Translations under genes and position numbers: made by a program | In this document: piece after piece, positions 1-8,686 of the stretch | How the letters are laid out: each line of letters opens with the position of its first letter | Position numbering within the stretch: the stretch's first letter is position 1 | Notes under the pieces: model-generated | Seen by the model: the letters and a program-made list of their open reading frames with translations, nothing else | Databases searched by the model: none | What the model was told of the DNA's origin: nothing | Assembly (NCBI GenBank): GCA_017420605.1 | Contig: JAFOIS010000157.1 | Location: 1 to 29,726 of the forward strand | Length of the DNA stretch: 29,726 nt | Reading direction: 5' to 3' | Origin: Lachnospiraceae bacterium | GTDB taxonomy: Bacteria; Bacillota; Clostridia; Lachnospirales; Lachnospiraceae

Positions 1-7
1 AACAGCG

Positions 8-352
8 ATGAATCTTAGTCCGTGGCTTCTTCTTTTCGTGGCGTCCACGACGATCGCTTCCTTCGCCCAGGTCCTGCTGAAAAAGAGCGCGAAGATAAAA
101 TACGCTTCCCGGATCCGGGAGTATCTCAACTGGTACGTGGTCTGCGGATACGGCCTCATGTTCCTCGGCATGCTGCTCAACGTTTTCGGCTACCGCCATG
201 TGGAATACCGGAACGGCTCGGTCGTGGAATCCATCGGCTTTATCTACGTGATGATCCTGAGCCGCATCTTCTTCGGGGAGAAGATCACGAAGCGCAAGGT
301 CATCGGAAACGCGATCATCATCGCCGGGATCGTCATTTTCTATTTCCTGTGA
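8..352 (+). CDS. Small multidrug-resistance/EamA-like (DMT superfamily) membrane protein
   Basis: The product is 114 residues and very hydrophobic, with four likely membrane helices at about residues 5-23, 43-62, 69-88 and 96-114. The charged segment KKSAKIKYASRIREY sits between helices 1 and 2, and GEKITKRK lies before the last helix. This size and layout fit the four-helix SMR/EamA-like half-transporters of the DMT superfamily, which often act as dimers and often sit beside glycan or lipid-modification genes. The substrate cannot be told from sequence. The ATG at 8 is so near the window edge that the reading frame could extend upstream, so the start is uncertain. It is not obviously co-transcribed with xpaC, which has its own promoter-like site. 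Confidence 0.7.
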   Translation: MNLSPWLLLFVASTTIASFAQVLLKKSAKIKYASRIREYLNWYVVCGYGLMFLGMLLNVFGYRHVEYRNGSVVESIGFIYVMILSRIFFGEKITKRKVIGNAIIIAGIVIFYFL

Positions 353-360
353 CGCGCACG

Positions 361-380
361 GCGCGGGAAGCGCGCCGGGA
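361..380 (+). other. Weak GC hairpin after the first gene
   Basis: GGCGCG and CGCGCC flank a short GGAAG loop just downstream of the first gene. A T-rich stretch (CTTTTTCTTT) follows about 13 bases later rather than directly after the stem. It could contribute to transcription termination but does not meet the usual intrinsic-terminator pattern. Confidence 0.3.
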
Positions 381-424
381 CGGAGCGGACCATCTTTTTC
401 TTTGTTCATTTCCGCTGATATGGG

Positions 425-453
425 TGGAAATGGCAAAGGTTTTCAAGTATAAT
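425..453 (+). promoter_or_regulatory. Putative sigma-A promoter for xpaC-telA
   Basis: A perfect -10 box TATAAT lies at 448-453. The hexamer TGGAAA at 425-430, 17 bases upstream, matches four of six positions of the -35 consensus. A second TATAAT lies at 474-479 without a -35 at a suitable distance. The site is in the only AT-rich gap before xpaC. Promoter use is inferred from the boxes alone. Confidence 0.5.
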
Positions 454-479
454 GACGATGAATCATTATAAGTTATAAT

Positions 480-484
480 GGAGG
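480..484 (+). promoter_or_regulatory. Ribosome binding site that decides the xpaC start
   Basis: GGAGG at 480-484 is followed after five bases by GTG at 490, in the xpaC frame. The ATG at 478 in the same frame overlaps this site and has no ribosome site of its own, so GTG 490 is the better start. Confidence 0.65.
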
Positions 485-489
485 CATTT

Positions 490-1893
490 GTGGCAGACGA
501 TTTCGGACGAGAGCTGGGAGAGCAGATCAAGGGGTTTGTCGACAGCGCGCTCGGCTCCAGAAACTTTCAGAAACTGAATAAGGAGATCGACGATCTGCTT
601 CGCTCGGTGGAAAACCAGCGGAAAGCAGGTTCTTCGTCGTCTTCGGCAAATACGTCCTATCAGGACCGTCCGCAGCGGTCGACGACGTATCAGGGACAGA
701 CGCGCTACCAGAATCCGTATACCGGATATCAGCGTACGCAGCAGAATGCGCAGCAGGCCGCGAAAGCCGGACGGGCGGCCTATAACTCCCGTCAGCAGGA
801 AATGATGTACGGCCAGCGGGCCTCCAATCCCGCACAGGCGCACCAGGCGCAGGCCAGGGCGCAGCAGGCCAGAGCGGAGGCGGCCGCCAGGGCGGCGAAA
901 CAGGCGGAAGAGGACAAACTCTTCGCCAGACCCGAAAACGACGGCCTCGCCACCGGGATGACGGTGACCGGCATCATCGGCCTTGCGATCTTCCTTCGCG
1001 TCTTTGTCGGCAACCTGATCGGCGGGGGAAGCGGCGCGGCTCTGGCAATGGTCTTCTCCGCGCTCATGATGGCCGTGTCCGGAGGGCTGATGCTGTTCGG
1101 CCGGACGCGGAGGCTCCGCGCGAAGCGGTTCCGCACATATGTGAGTATTCTGAAGAAGAAACTCTACGCGACGGTCAGTGATCTCGGCAAGGCGGTCGGG
1201 AAGAGCGACGACTTTGTAAGGAAGGAGCTGCATTCCCTGATCGACTCCCACAAGTTCAAGCAGGGTCACCTCGACGATTCCGAAACGACGATGATCGCGT
1301 CCGACGCGCTCTATGAGCAGTACCGTATCACGCAGCGCCGGGCGGATGAGCTCCGGCGGGAGAAGGAGCGGATCGAGAAGGAGATGGGGACCGTCTCCGC
1401 CGAAGTCCGCGAAGTCCTTGACAAGGGCAATGAATACGTCCAGAAGATCCGTGAGACGAACGACGCCCTGCCGGATCCGGATATCACCTCCAAGCTGAAC
1501 CGCCTGGAGATGATCATTACCAAGATCTTCGCACGGGTAAAAGAGGCGCCGGAAGAGGCCAGAAATCTCAGCCAGTTCATGGATTACTATCTGCCCACGA
1601 CCTGGAAGCTCGTTTCCGCTTACCGGGAGATGGAAGAAATGCCGGTCCAGGGCGAGAACATACTGAGCGCGAAGGAAGAGATCCGGAATTCGCTCGATAC
1701 CATCAACGACGCGTATGAAACGCTGCTTGACGGTATGTTTAAGGATAAGGCGTGGGATGTATCCACGGATATCAGCGTCATGAAGTCCATGATGAAGCAG
1801 GACGGCCTGACGGGAAGCGATTTTAAAACACAGAGTGCCGGCAGCACACCCATGGGAGCTGCCATGGCGCAGGTTGCACAGGAGGAGAAATAA
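490..1893 (+). CDS. xpaC: XpaC-like 5-bromo-4-chloroindolyl phosphate hydrolysis family membrane protein
   Basis: This is about 467 residues from the GTG at 490. The N-terminus starts ADDFGRELGEQIKGFVDSAL and is followed by a long Gln/Ala/Tyr-rich disordered linker to about residue 140. Two membrane helices follow at about 157-177 and 183-204, then a soluble C-terminal half. The segment just after the helices (YVSILKKKLYATVSDLGKAV) looks like a small winged-helix module, followed by a long charged helical region around residues 280-310. The whole matches the XpaC family by layout, and the direct partner is telA, two bases downstream. Family members are named for an indirect phosphatase phenotype in Bacillus and their biochemical role is unclear, so no enzyme activity should be assumed. 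The C-terminal codons overlap the telA ribosome site. Confidence 0.75.
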   Translation: MADDFGRELGEQIKGFVDSALGSRNFQKLNKEIDDLLRSVENQRKAGSSSSSANTSYQDRPQRSTTYQGQTRYQNPYTGYQRTQQNAQQAAKAGRAAYNSRQQEMMYGQRASNPAQAHQAQARAQQARAEAAARAAKQAEEDKLFARPENDGLATGMTVTGIIGLAIFLRVFVGNLIGGGSGAALAMVFSALMMAVSGGLMLFGRTRRLRAKRFRTYVSILKKKLYATVSDLGKAVGKSDDFVRKELHSLIDSHKFKQGHLDDSETTMIASDALYEQYRITQRRADELRREKERIEKEMGTVSAEVREVLDKGNEYVQKIRETNDALPDPDITSKLNRLEMIITKIFARVKEAPEEARNLSQFMDYYLPTTWKLVSAYREMEEMPVQGENILSAKEEIRNSLDTINDAYETLLDGMFKDKAWDVSTDISVMKSMMKQDGLTGSDFKTQSAGSTPMGAAMAQVAQEEK

Positions 1894-1894
1894 A

Positions 1895-3118
1895 ATGACA
1901 AACGAAATGAGCGGTGCGGCCCAGGCGGCCCAGGCAGCGGTAGACGAAGCGAACGCGATGGCGCAGAGCGCAGCGGCCGGCCTTAACAGCGCGATCCAGC
2001 TGGAGTTCGGTGCAAAGGCGCCGGAAGCTCCGAAGATGGATTTTTCCGCCGGTTATGAGGAAGTCGCGAAGCCGGAAGAAAACGTACTTTCCGAAGCCGA
2101 GAAAAAGCAGGTAGAGGCGTTTTCCAAGCAGATCGACCTCTCCAACACCACGGCGATCATGGAATACGGCAGCGGCGTACAGAAAAAGATGGCGGACTTC
2201 TCCGACGCGGCCCTGGCCAACGTCCGTACGAAGGACCTCGGCGAAGTCGGCAGCATGCTGACCGGCGTCGTGACCGAACTGAAGCATTTCGACGACGAAG
2301 AGGACAAGGGATTCCTCGGCGGCCTCTTCAAGAAACCGGTCCGCAAGGCGGAGGAGATGAAGGCCCGCTACGATAAGGCCGAAGTCAACGTCAACAAGGT
2401 CGCCGAAGCCCTGAAGACGCACCAGGTACAGCTCATGAAGGACGTCGCCATGCTCGACAAGATGTATGACGCGAACCTTGACTATTATAAAGAACTCACC
2501 ATGTACATCATGGCGGGCAAGCAGAAGCTCGCCGACGTCAAGGCGAACCAGCTGCCGGCGCTCGAAGCGCAGGCGAGATCCTCGGGACTGCCGGAAGACG
2601 CGCAGCGCGCGAAGGACCTGCTGGATCAGTGCAACCGTTTCGAGAAGAAGATCTACGACCTGGAGCTCACCCGTCAGATCTCCATCCAGACGGCGCCGCA
2701 GATCCGCATGATCCAGAGCAACGACACCATGATGGCGGAGAAGATCCAGTCCACCATCGTCAACACCATCCCGCTCTGGAAGAACCAGATGGTGCTCACG
2801 CTCGGCATCGAGAACTCCAGCAAGGCGGCAAAGGCGCAGGCGGAAGTCACGGAAATGACCAACAAGCTCCTGCAGGGCAACGCCGATAAGCTGAAGATGG
2901 CCACGATCGAGACCGCGAAGGCTTCCGAGCGCGGCATCGTCGATATCGAGACCCTCAAGCACACGAACGAATCCCTGATCTCCACGCTCGACGAAGTCGT
3001 GAAGATCCAGGACGAAGGCAGACAGAAACGCGCCGAGGCCGAAGTCGAGCTGCGCCGCATGGAAGCGGAACTCAAGGAGAAGCTCCTTTCGATCTCGGAG
3101 AGAGAAACAAAAAGATAA
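1895..3118 (+). CDS. telA: TelA-family toxic anion resistance protein
   Basis: The product is 407 residues, soluble and strongly helical, with no signal peptide or membrane segment. After an Ala-rich N-terminus it carries LSEAEKKQVEAFSKQIDLSN and then a long alpha-helical body including DKMYDANLDYYKELTMYI and QTAPQIRMIQSNDTMMAEKI, which are typical of the TelA family. TelA proteins are linked to tellurite and toxic-anion tolerance and to envelope stress and antibiotic tolerance; the mechanism is unsettled. The start at 1895 is chosen because AGGAGG lies ten bases upstream and the protein begins MTNEMSGA; an in-frame ATG at 1835 lies inside xpaC. The xpaC-telA pairing supports a shared membrane-associated role. 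Confidence 0.85.
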   Translation: MTNEMSGAAQAAQAAVDEANAMAQSAAAGLNSAIQLEFGAKAPEAPKMDFSAGYEEVAKPEENVLSEAEKKQVEAFSKQIDLSNTTAIMEYGSGVQKKMADFSDAALANVRTKDLGEVGSMLTGVVTELKHFDDEEDKGFLGGLFKKPVRKAEEMKARYDKAEVNVNKVAEALKTHQVQLMKDVAMLDKMYDANLDYYKELTMYIMAGKQKLADVKANQLPALEAQARSSGLPEDAQRAKDLLDQCNRFEKKIYDLELTRQISIQTAPQIRMIQSNDTMMAEKIQSTIVNTIPLWKNQMVLTLGIENSSKAAKAQAEVTEMTNKLLQGNADKLKMATIETAKASERGIVDIETLKHTNESLISTLDEVVKIQDEGRQKRAEAEVELRRMEAELKEKLLSISERETKR

Positions 3119-3136
3119 TGAATCGGAGGAACAGAC

Positions 3137-5794
3137 ATGGCGAAGGAACTGGCAAAAACATATGACCCGAAGGGGCTGGAAGACCGGCTGTATCAGAAGT
3201 GGCTTGATAAGGGGTACTTCCATGCGGATGTAGATCCGGCCAAAAAGCCTTTTACCATCGTCATGCCGCCGCCAAACATCACGGGCCAGCTGCACATGGG
3301 CCATGCCCTCGACAACACGCTGCAGGATATCCTGATCCGCTGGAAGCGCATGCAGGGATATGAGGCCCTCTGGCAGCCTGGAACGGACCATGCCGCGATC
3401 GCGACCGAAGTCAAGGTCATCAGCCACTTAAAAGAGCAGGGGATCGACAAGAACGAGATCGGCCGCGAGGCTTTCCTTGCGCACTGCTGGGACTGGCGTA
3501 AGGAATACGGCGGACGTATTATCCGTCAGCTCCACAAGATGGGCTCTTCGGCAGACTGGGACCGCGAGCGCTTCACGATGGACGAGGGCTGCTCGAAGGC
3601 CGTGCAGGAAGTCTTCCTGCGCCTTCATGACAAAGGCTATATTTATCGCGGCGCGAAGATCATCAACTGGTGTCCGGTCTGCAAGACTTCCATTTCCGAC
3701 GCGGAAGTGGAGCACGTCGACATGGACGGCTTCTTCTGGCACATCCGTTATCCGATCGTGGGAGAGGAAGGCCGCTACGTCGAGATCGCGACGACGCGTC
3801 CGGAGACCATGCTCGGCGATACCGCCGTCGCGGTCAATCCGGAGGATGAGCGTTACAAAGATCTTGTCGGCAAGGAACTTGTCCTGCCCCTTACGGACCG
3901 CACGATCCCGGTGATCGCGGACGAGTACGTCGACAAAGATTTCGGGACCGGGTGTGTGAAGATCACGCCGGCGCACGACCCGAACGACTTCGAAGTCGGA
4001 AAACGCCACGGTCTTGCTCAAATCAATATCATGAACGACGACGCTACGATCAATGAACTCGGCGGGAAATACGCCGGGATGGACCGTTACGCGGCGCGGA
4101 AAGCCATGGTGGAGGATCTTGAAAAACTCGGCCTTCTGGTCAAGGTCGTTCCGCATCTGCACGCCGTCGGCCGGCATGACCGCTGCAAGACGGTCGTGGA
4201 GCCTCTTATCAAGCAGCAGTGGTTCGTCCGGATGGACGAACTCATCAAGCCCGCCTCCGACGCGGTGAGAAACGGCGATATCCGCCTGATCCCGAAGCGT
4301 ATGGAGAAGCTGTATTTCAACTGGACCGACAACATCCGCGACTGGTGCATCAGCCGCCAGCTGTGGTGGGGACACCGTATCCCGGCCTGGTACTGCGACG
4401 GCTGCGGTGAGATGGTCGTGGCGGCGGAAGCACCCGCTGTCTGCCCGAAGTGCGGAAAGACGCATTTCCATCAGGACCCGGATACGCTGGATACCTGGTT
4501 CTCTTCGGCACTGTGGCCGTTCTCGACACTCGGCTGGCCGGAAGAAACGCCGGAACTGAAGTATTTCTATCCGACGGACGTGCTCGTGACCGGGTACGAC
4601 ATCATTTTCTTCTGGGTCATCCGCATGGTCTTCTCGGGCCTCGAGCATATGGGAAAGATCCCGTTCCACACGGTGCTGTTCCACGGCCTGATCCGCGATT
4701 CACAGGGCCGGAAAATGAGCAAGTCGCTCGGCAACGGCATCGACCCGCTCGAAGTGATCGACCAGTACGGCGCGGACGCGCTTCGGCTCACGCTCGTGAC
4801 CGGCAACGCGCCGGGCAACGACATGCGCTTCTACTGGGAGCAGGTCGAAGCCAGCCGGAATTTCGCGAATAAGATCTGGAACGCGAGCCGCTTCATCATG
4901 ATGAATCTGCCGGAAGGCGAGATCGGAAAGCCGGAGGAAGCGCATCTCGAGATCGCGGACCGCTGGATCCTGTCGGCGCTCAATACGATCATCCGCGACG
5001 TGGAAGACAACATGGAACGCTATGAACTCGGCATCGCCGTGCAGAAGGTCCATGACTTCCTGTGGGACGAGTTCTGCGACTGGTATATCGAACTTGCGAA
5101 GCTCCGCCTGATGCGGAAGGACGAAGATCCGGAGAGCGCGAACGCGGCGCTCTGGACGCTGAAAGAAGTCCTCGGCACATCCATGAAGCTTCTGCATCCG
5201 TTCATGCCCTTCGTTTCCGAAGAGATCTACTGCACACTGTATCCGGAAGCGGATACCGTGATGACGGCCGCATGGCCCGTTGAGGATCCTGCCCGCTCCT
5301 TCCCGGAGGACGAGAAAGAGATCGAACTCTACAAGGAACTCGTGCGCGGCGTGCGCGCGCTCCGCGCGGAGCGGGGCGTTCCGCACGGACGGAAAACGAC
5401 CCTTCATATCGTGGGCAAGGACGCGGAGGCAAATGAAGAACTCCGCATTCTGCAGCGGTCGCTCCGGGATATGGGACGCCTGCTTGCCGCAACGGAAGTG
5501 ACGATCGAAGATTCGAAGGACGCGATCCCGCAGGACGCGCTGCCGATCGTCTGCTCGAAAATGACCGCGTACGTGCCGCTGAGCGAGATCGTGGATAAAG
5601 AGGCCGAGATCGCGCGCCTTACCGCGGAAAGAGAAAAGGCTGTCTCCGAACTGAAGCGTGCCGAAGGGATGCTCGCGAATCCGAACTTCGTAAACCGCGC
5701 GCCGGCCGCGAAGGTCGAAGCAGAGAAAGAAAAAGTCGTGAAGTACAGGGCCATGCTGCAGGAGATCGATTCGCAGCTGCAGGCCTTTGCATAA
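3137..5794 (+). CDS. valS: Valine--tRNA ligase (ValRS)
   Basis: This cytoplasmic class I synthetase of 885 residues charges tRNA-Val with valine. The HIGH motif appears as HMGH at residues 53-56 within PPPNITGQLHMGH, and KMSKS is at 526-530. The editing domain is marked by TTRPETMLGDTAVAV, and cysteine pairs occur at WCPVC and at CDGC/CPKC, the latter typical of zinc-bearing ValRS. The last 65 residues form the charged coiled-coil arm found in bacterial ValRS. Length is normal. The ATG at 3137 has GGAGG eight bases upstream. No T-box leader precedes it, although Firmicute valS genes often have one; only 18 bases separate it from telA, so it is probably read through from upstream. folC follows, a common Firmicute arrangement. 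Confidence 0.98.
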   Translation: MAKELAKTYDPKGLEDRLYQKWLDKGYFHADVDPAKKPFTIVMPPPNITGQLHMGHALDNTLQDILIRWKRMQGYEALWQPGTDHAAIATEVKVISHLKEQGIDKNEIGREAFLAHCWDWRKEYGGRIIRQLHKMGSSADWDRERFTMDEGCSKAVQEVFLRLHDKGYIYRGAKIINWCPVCKTSISDAEVEHVDMDGFFWHIRYPIVGEEGRYVEIATTRPETMLGDTAVAVNPEDERYKDLVGKELVLPLTDRTIPVIADEYVDKDFGTGCVKITPAHDPNDFEVGKRHGLAQINIMNDDATINELGGKYAGMDRYAARKAMVEDLEKLGLLVKVVPHLHAVGRHDRCKTVVEPLIKQQWFVRMDELIKPASDAVRNGDIRLIPKRMEKLYFNWTDNIRDWCISRQLWWGHRIPAWYCDGCGEMVVAAEAPAVCPKCGKTHFHQDPDTLDTWFSSALWPFSTLGWPEETPELKYFYPTDVLVTGYDIIFFWVIRMVFSGLEHMGKIPFHTVLFHGLIRDSQGRKMSKSLGNGIDPLEVIDQYGADALRLTLVTGNAPGNDMRFYWEQVEASRNFANKIWNASRFIMMNLPEGEIGKPEEAHLEIADRWILSALNTIIRDVEDNMERYELGIAVQKVHDFLWDEFCDWYIELAKLRLMRKDEDPESANAALWTLKEVLGTSMKLLHPFMPFVSEEIYCTLYPEADTVMTAAWPVEDPARSFPEDEKEIELYKELVRGVRALRAERGVPHGRKTTLHIVGKDAEANEELRILQRSLRDMGRLLAATEVTIEDSKDAIPQDALPIVCSKMTAYVPLSEIVDKEAEIARLTAEREKAVSELKRAEGMLANPNFVNRAPAAKVEAEKEKVVKYRAMLQEIDSQLQAFA

Positions 5795-5795
5795 C

Positions 5796-7094
5796 ATGGG
5801 AACCGGAACTGAAGAAGCATATCAGGCGGCGGTAGCCGATATCGAAGGCATCGTCCGCTTCACGTCGAAGAACGCGCTTTCCCACACGGTCCGCGCAATG
5901 GAGTACCTTGGCGGTCCCGAAGGCGCGTTTTCGGTATTGCACGTGGCGGGGACAAACGGGAAAGGAAGCTGCTGCGCTTATCTCGAAGCGGTCCTTCGCG
6001 CCGGCGGATACCGGACGGGACTGTTTACCTCGCCGCATCTTGTGGATACGAGGGAACGGTTCCGCGTGAACGGGGAGATCGTTTCGGAAGAGACGTTCCT
6101 TGACGCGTACAGGACGGTGAAGGACGCCGCCGGGAAGCTCGCCGCGGAAGGGGAAACCTATCCGACGTATTTTGAATTCCTGTTTCTCATGAGCCTCGTC
6201 ATCTTCCGGAAAGCGGGCGTTGACGTTGCAGTCATGGAAACGGGACTCGGCGGACGGCTCGACGCGACGAACGTCCTTCGGCCGCTCGTATCCGTCATCA
6301 CTTCGGTGAGCCTTGACCACATGCAGTATCTGGGAGATACGGTCGAAGCGATCGCCGCGGAAAAGGCAGGCATCATCAAGGAAGGCGTGCCGGTCGTCTT
6401 TGACGATACGGACGAGCGGGTATGCGGCGTGATCCGCCGGAAAGCGGAAGAGATGCACGCGCCCGTAAAAGGACTCTCGGAAGCGGGAGCTTTATCCGCC
6501 CCGGACGGCGATATGCTCACGGTGAAGATCCCGGGGACGCCGTTTGCCGAAAACGGCCTCCGGCTTCGTACGAAGGCGGCCTACCAGGCGGATAACGCCG
6601 TTCTTGCCTTTATGGCGCTTGCCTTTTTGCAGGATGCTTTTCCCGTTCCGGAAGAAGCGGTCCGCAAAGGTTTCGGCTCGATGCGCTGGGACGGAAGAAT
6701 GCAGGAGCTGCCCGGCCGTATCTTTCTGGACGGCGCGCACAATGAAGGCGGCATCCGGGCTTTTGCCGGGGCGGCGGAAGCTGCCGCGCAGGGGAGAGAC
6801 GTAACGCTCCTGTTTGCCGCCATGAAGGATAAGGACTACGGGACGATGATCCGGTATCTTTGCGGCCGGCTTCATCCGAAGACGGTGGTCGCAACGGAGA
6901 CCGGGTCGGCGCGCTCGCTTCCCGCGGACACGCTGGCGGGCCTTTTTGCGGAAGCCGGCGCTCCGGCCGCTGCGGTCCCGGATATGAAAGAGGCGTTTGC
7001 ATACGCGAAAACCATACAGGGAGACGGCGTTCTTTTTGTCGTCGGGAGCCTGTATCTGATCGGAGGAATCCTGAAGCTTTATGATCAACTATGA
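5796..7094 (+). CDS. folC: Bifunctional folylpolyglutamate synthase/dihydrofolate synthase
   Basis: FolC adds glutamate to dihydropteroate and folates in the cytoplasm, using ATP. The product is 432 residues. The P-loop GTNGKGS is at 52-58, followed by GLFTSPHLVDTRERF. Further family marks are METGLGGRLDATN, SVSLDHMQYLG, AEKAGIIKEG with the lysine usually carbamylated, and LDGAHNEGG in the C-terminal domain. All key blocks are intact. I prefer the ATG at 5796, one base after the valS stop; a TTG at 5787 is in frame but neither has a strong ribosome site, suggesting translational coupling to valS. The 3' end overlaps the next small gene by 14 bases. Confidence 0.96.
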   Translation: MGTGTEEAYQAAVADIEGIVRFTSKNALSHTVRAMEYLGGPEGAFSVLHVAGTNGKGSCCAYLEAVLRAGGYRTGLFTSPHLVDTRERFRVNGEIVSEETFLDAYRTVKDAAGKLAAEGETYPTYFEFLFLMSLVIFRKAGVDVAVMETGLGGRLDATNVLRPLVSVITSVSLDHMQYLGDTVEAIAAEKAGIIKEGVPVVFDDTDERVCGVIRRKAEEMHAPVKGLSEAGALSAPDGDMLTVKIPGTPFAENGLRLRTKAAYQADNAVLAFMALAFLQDAFPVPEEAVRKGFGSMRWDGRMQELPGRIFLDGAHNEGGIRAFAGAAEAAAQGRDVTLLFAAMKDKDYGTMIRYLCGRLHPKTVVATETGSARSLPADTLAGLFAEAGAPAAAVPDMKEAFAYAKTIQGDGVLFVVGSLYLIGGILKLYDQL

Positions 7095-7233
7095 CGAGGA
7101 GATCAAGAAATTCAAACCGAGCCTTGACGTGGATGAAGCCGAAGGCGCCATTTATCAGCGCGATCTGACGGACGTGATCGATATCCTCAAGGAAATGCTC
7201 GAAGAGACCAGCGGAAACGAGAGGACGCGCTGA
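7081..7233 (+). CDS. Unrecognised 50-residue acidic small protein
   Basis: An ATG at 7081 opens a 50-codon frame that fills the space between folC and the next gene and overlaps the folC end by 14 bases. The protein begins MINYDEEIKKFKPSL and includes DLTDVIDILKEMLEE, which would form an amphipathic helix. It has no membrane segment, cysteine or recognisable catalytic motif. GGAGGAATC lies upstream inside folC. The stop is one base before the zinc-ribbon TPR gene, so all three are likely co-translated. Tight packing and protein-like composition argue for a real gene. I do not recognise the family; a small adaptor is possible but that is only a guess. Confidence 0.7.
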   Translation: MINYDEEIKKFKPSLDVDEAEGAIYQRDLTDVIDILKEMLEETSGNERTR

Positions 7234-7234
7234 A

Positions 7235-8686
7235 ATGTTCTGTATGAAATGCGGCGCGCCGCTTTCGGATTCCGCCTACTGTCCTGCCTGCGGCTGTGAC
7301 GTATCCGTCCAGAAGCAGGCTATCGTGCTGTCCGGGCTGTATTATAACCAGGGACTGGAAAAGGCGCAGATCCGCGACCTTTCCGGCGCGATCGACCAGC
7401 TGAGGCGGAGCCTGAAATTCAATAAGCTGAATATCGAAGCAAGGAACCTTCTGGGACTGGTGTACTTCGAGACCGGCGAAGTCGTCGCCGCGCTCTCGGA
7501 GTGGGTCATCAGCAAAAACTTCCAGCCGGAAGAAAACCTTGCTTCTTACTATATTTCGAACCTGCAGAAGGACGCGAGCCGGCTCGAGGTCATCAACCGT
7601 ACGATCAAGAAATTCAACATCGCGCTGAAGAACTGCCGCGAAGGGCATGAAGACGTCGCGAAGATCCAGCTGCAGAAGCTGCTGGGGGAAAACCCCAAGC
7701 TGATCAAGGGCTATCACCTTCTTGCCCTCCTGTACCTCCGGGAGGAAGAGTATGAGCGGGCGCGGAAGCTCCTGCTCCGCGCGCTCCGGATCGACCGGAC
7801 CAATACCACGACGCTCCGGTATATCCGGGAAGTGGACGAGATGACCCATAAGACGACGAGCCTCGACCAGCACCGGGACCTGATCCCGCTGCCGGGCCGC
7901 GAGCGGAAAGGGGAGGTCCAGCTCCTTCCGATCTCCGACGAGGGGACCGTGGAGCTTCCGCCGTACCGGGAAACGCCCGTTTCGGCGACTGTGCTTTCCG
8001 CAATCGCGGGGCTGCTTCTCGGAGCGGCGCTCGTGGCGCTCCTTGTTCTTCCGGCCGCAACATCCGCAAAGGTCCGGGAGTTCAACAAGGAAAAGCTGGC
8101 CCTTACGCAGGAGATCGCCGCGCTGACCGAACAGGCGGCGGAACTGCAGGGCGAGATCGACGGCCAGAAAAATACCGTGGATACCGCCGAAGAAAAGATC
8201 AGCGAAGCGAACGGGAGAGCGGACAGCTATGTCCAGCTGGCCTCTGCCGCGGTCGCGTACGGGGATGAAGAATACAATCTGGCCGCCGCGCGGCTTATCG
8301 AGATCGACCCGGAAATCCTGAATGAGGAAGCCCGCGCGGTCTACGACGAAATGGCGGCGGAACTGGAGGAAGAAATGTACGCAGCCCTGGTCGATACCGG
8401 CGTCACGGCATTTGACGCGGCGGAGTACGAGAGAGCGGTGCACTATCTCGAGAAAGCCAAAGAGGTCGAAGAAGAGGATTACGTGGTGCTCAATCACCTT
8501 GCGCATTCCTACCGGTATCTCGGAGACGCGAACAGGGCGGACGAGAACTTCCGGAAGATCATCGAGACCTGGCCGGATTCGGAATGGGCGGCGGCCGCGT
8601 CGCAGTATCTGGGCACCACGCAGGCGCAGGAAGGGACGATCCCCTCGGAGAACCTTGTGACGGTGCCGGCGGAGGGCAGTGTATGA
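7235..8686 (+). CDS. Zinc-ribbon, TPR and single-pass membrane protein
   Basis: This 483-residue protein has a clear domain order. A zinc ribbon is at the N-terminus (FCMKCGAPL and YCPACGC; Cys 3, 6, 16 and 19). TPR-like helix pairs cover about 35-200. A linker rich in proline and charge leads to one membrane helix at about 252-273, then a coiled coil at about 280-330, and more TPR-like repeats at about 385-460 ending with WPDSEWAAAASQYLG. The N-terminal half should be cytoplasmic and the C-terminal half outside, by the zinc ribbon and topology. I infer a scaffold across the membrane. It lies between folC and murB and overlaps murB by four bases, so a cell-envelope link is plausible but unproven. 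Confidence 0.8.
   Translation: MFCMKCGAPLSDSAYCPACGCDVSVQKQAIVLSGLYYNQGLEKAQIRDLSGAIDQLRRSLKFNKLNIEARNLLGLVYFETGEVVAALSEWVISKNFQPEENLASYYISNLQKDASRLEVINRTIKKFNIALKNCREGHEDVAKIQLQKLLGENPKLIKGYHLLALLYLREEEYERARKLLLRALRIDRTNTTTLRYIREVDEMTHKTTSLDQHRDLIPLPGRERKGEVQLLPISDEGTVELPPYRETPVSATVLSAIAGLLLGAALVALLVLPAATSAKVREFNKEKLALTQEIAALTEQAAELQGEIDGQKNTVDTAEEKISEANGRADSYVQLASAAVAYGDEEYNLAAARLIEIDPEILNEEARAVYDEMAAELEEEMYAALVDTGVTAFDAAEYERAVHYLEKAKEVEEEDYVVLNHLAHSYRYLGDANRADENFRKIIETWPDSEWAAAASQYLGTTQAQEGTIPSENLVTVPAEGSV

Noticed and set aside
478..480. ATG start for xpaC
   Set aside because: It overlaps the GGAGG site that serves GTG 490 and has no site of its own.
1823..3427. 534-codon minus-strand frame
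   Set aside because: Opposite telA and the valS start; these are clear family members on the + strand.
8584..8682. Upstream extension of murB
   Set aside because: The extra 33 residues overlap the TPR gene and lack MurB similarity; ATG 8683 has a good ribosome site.
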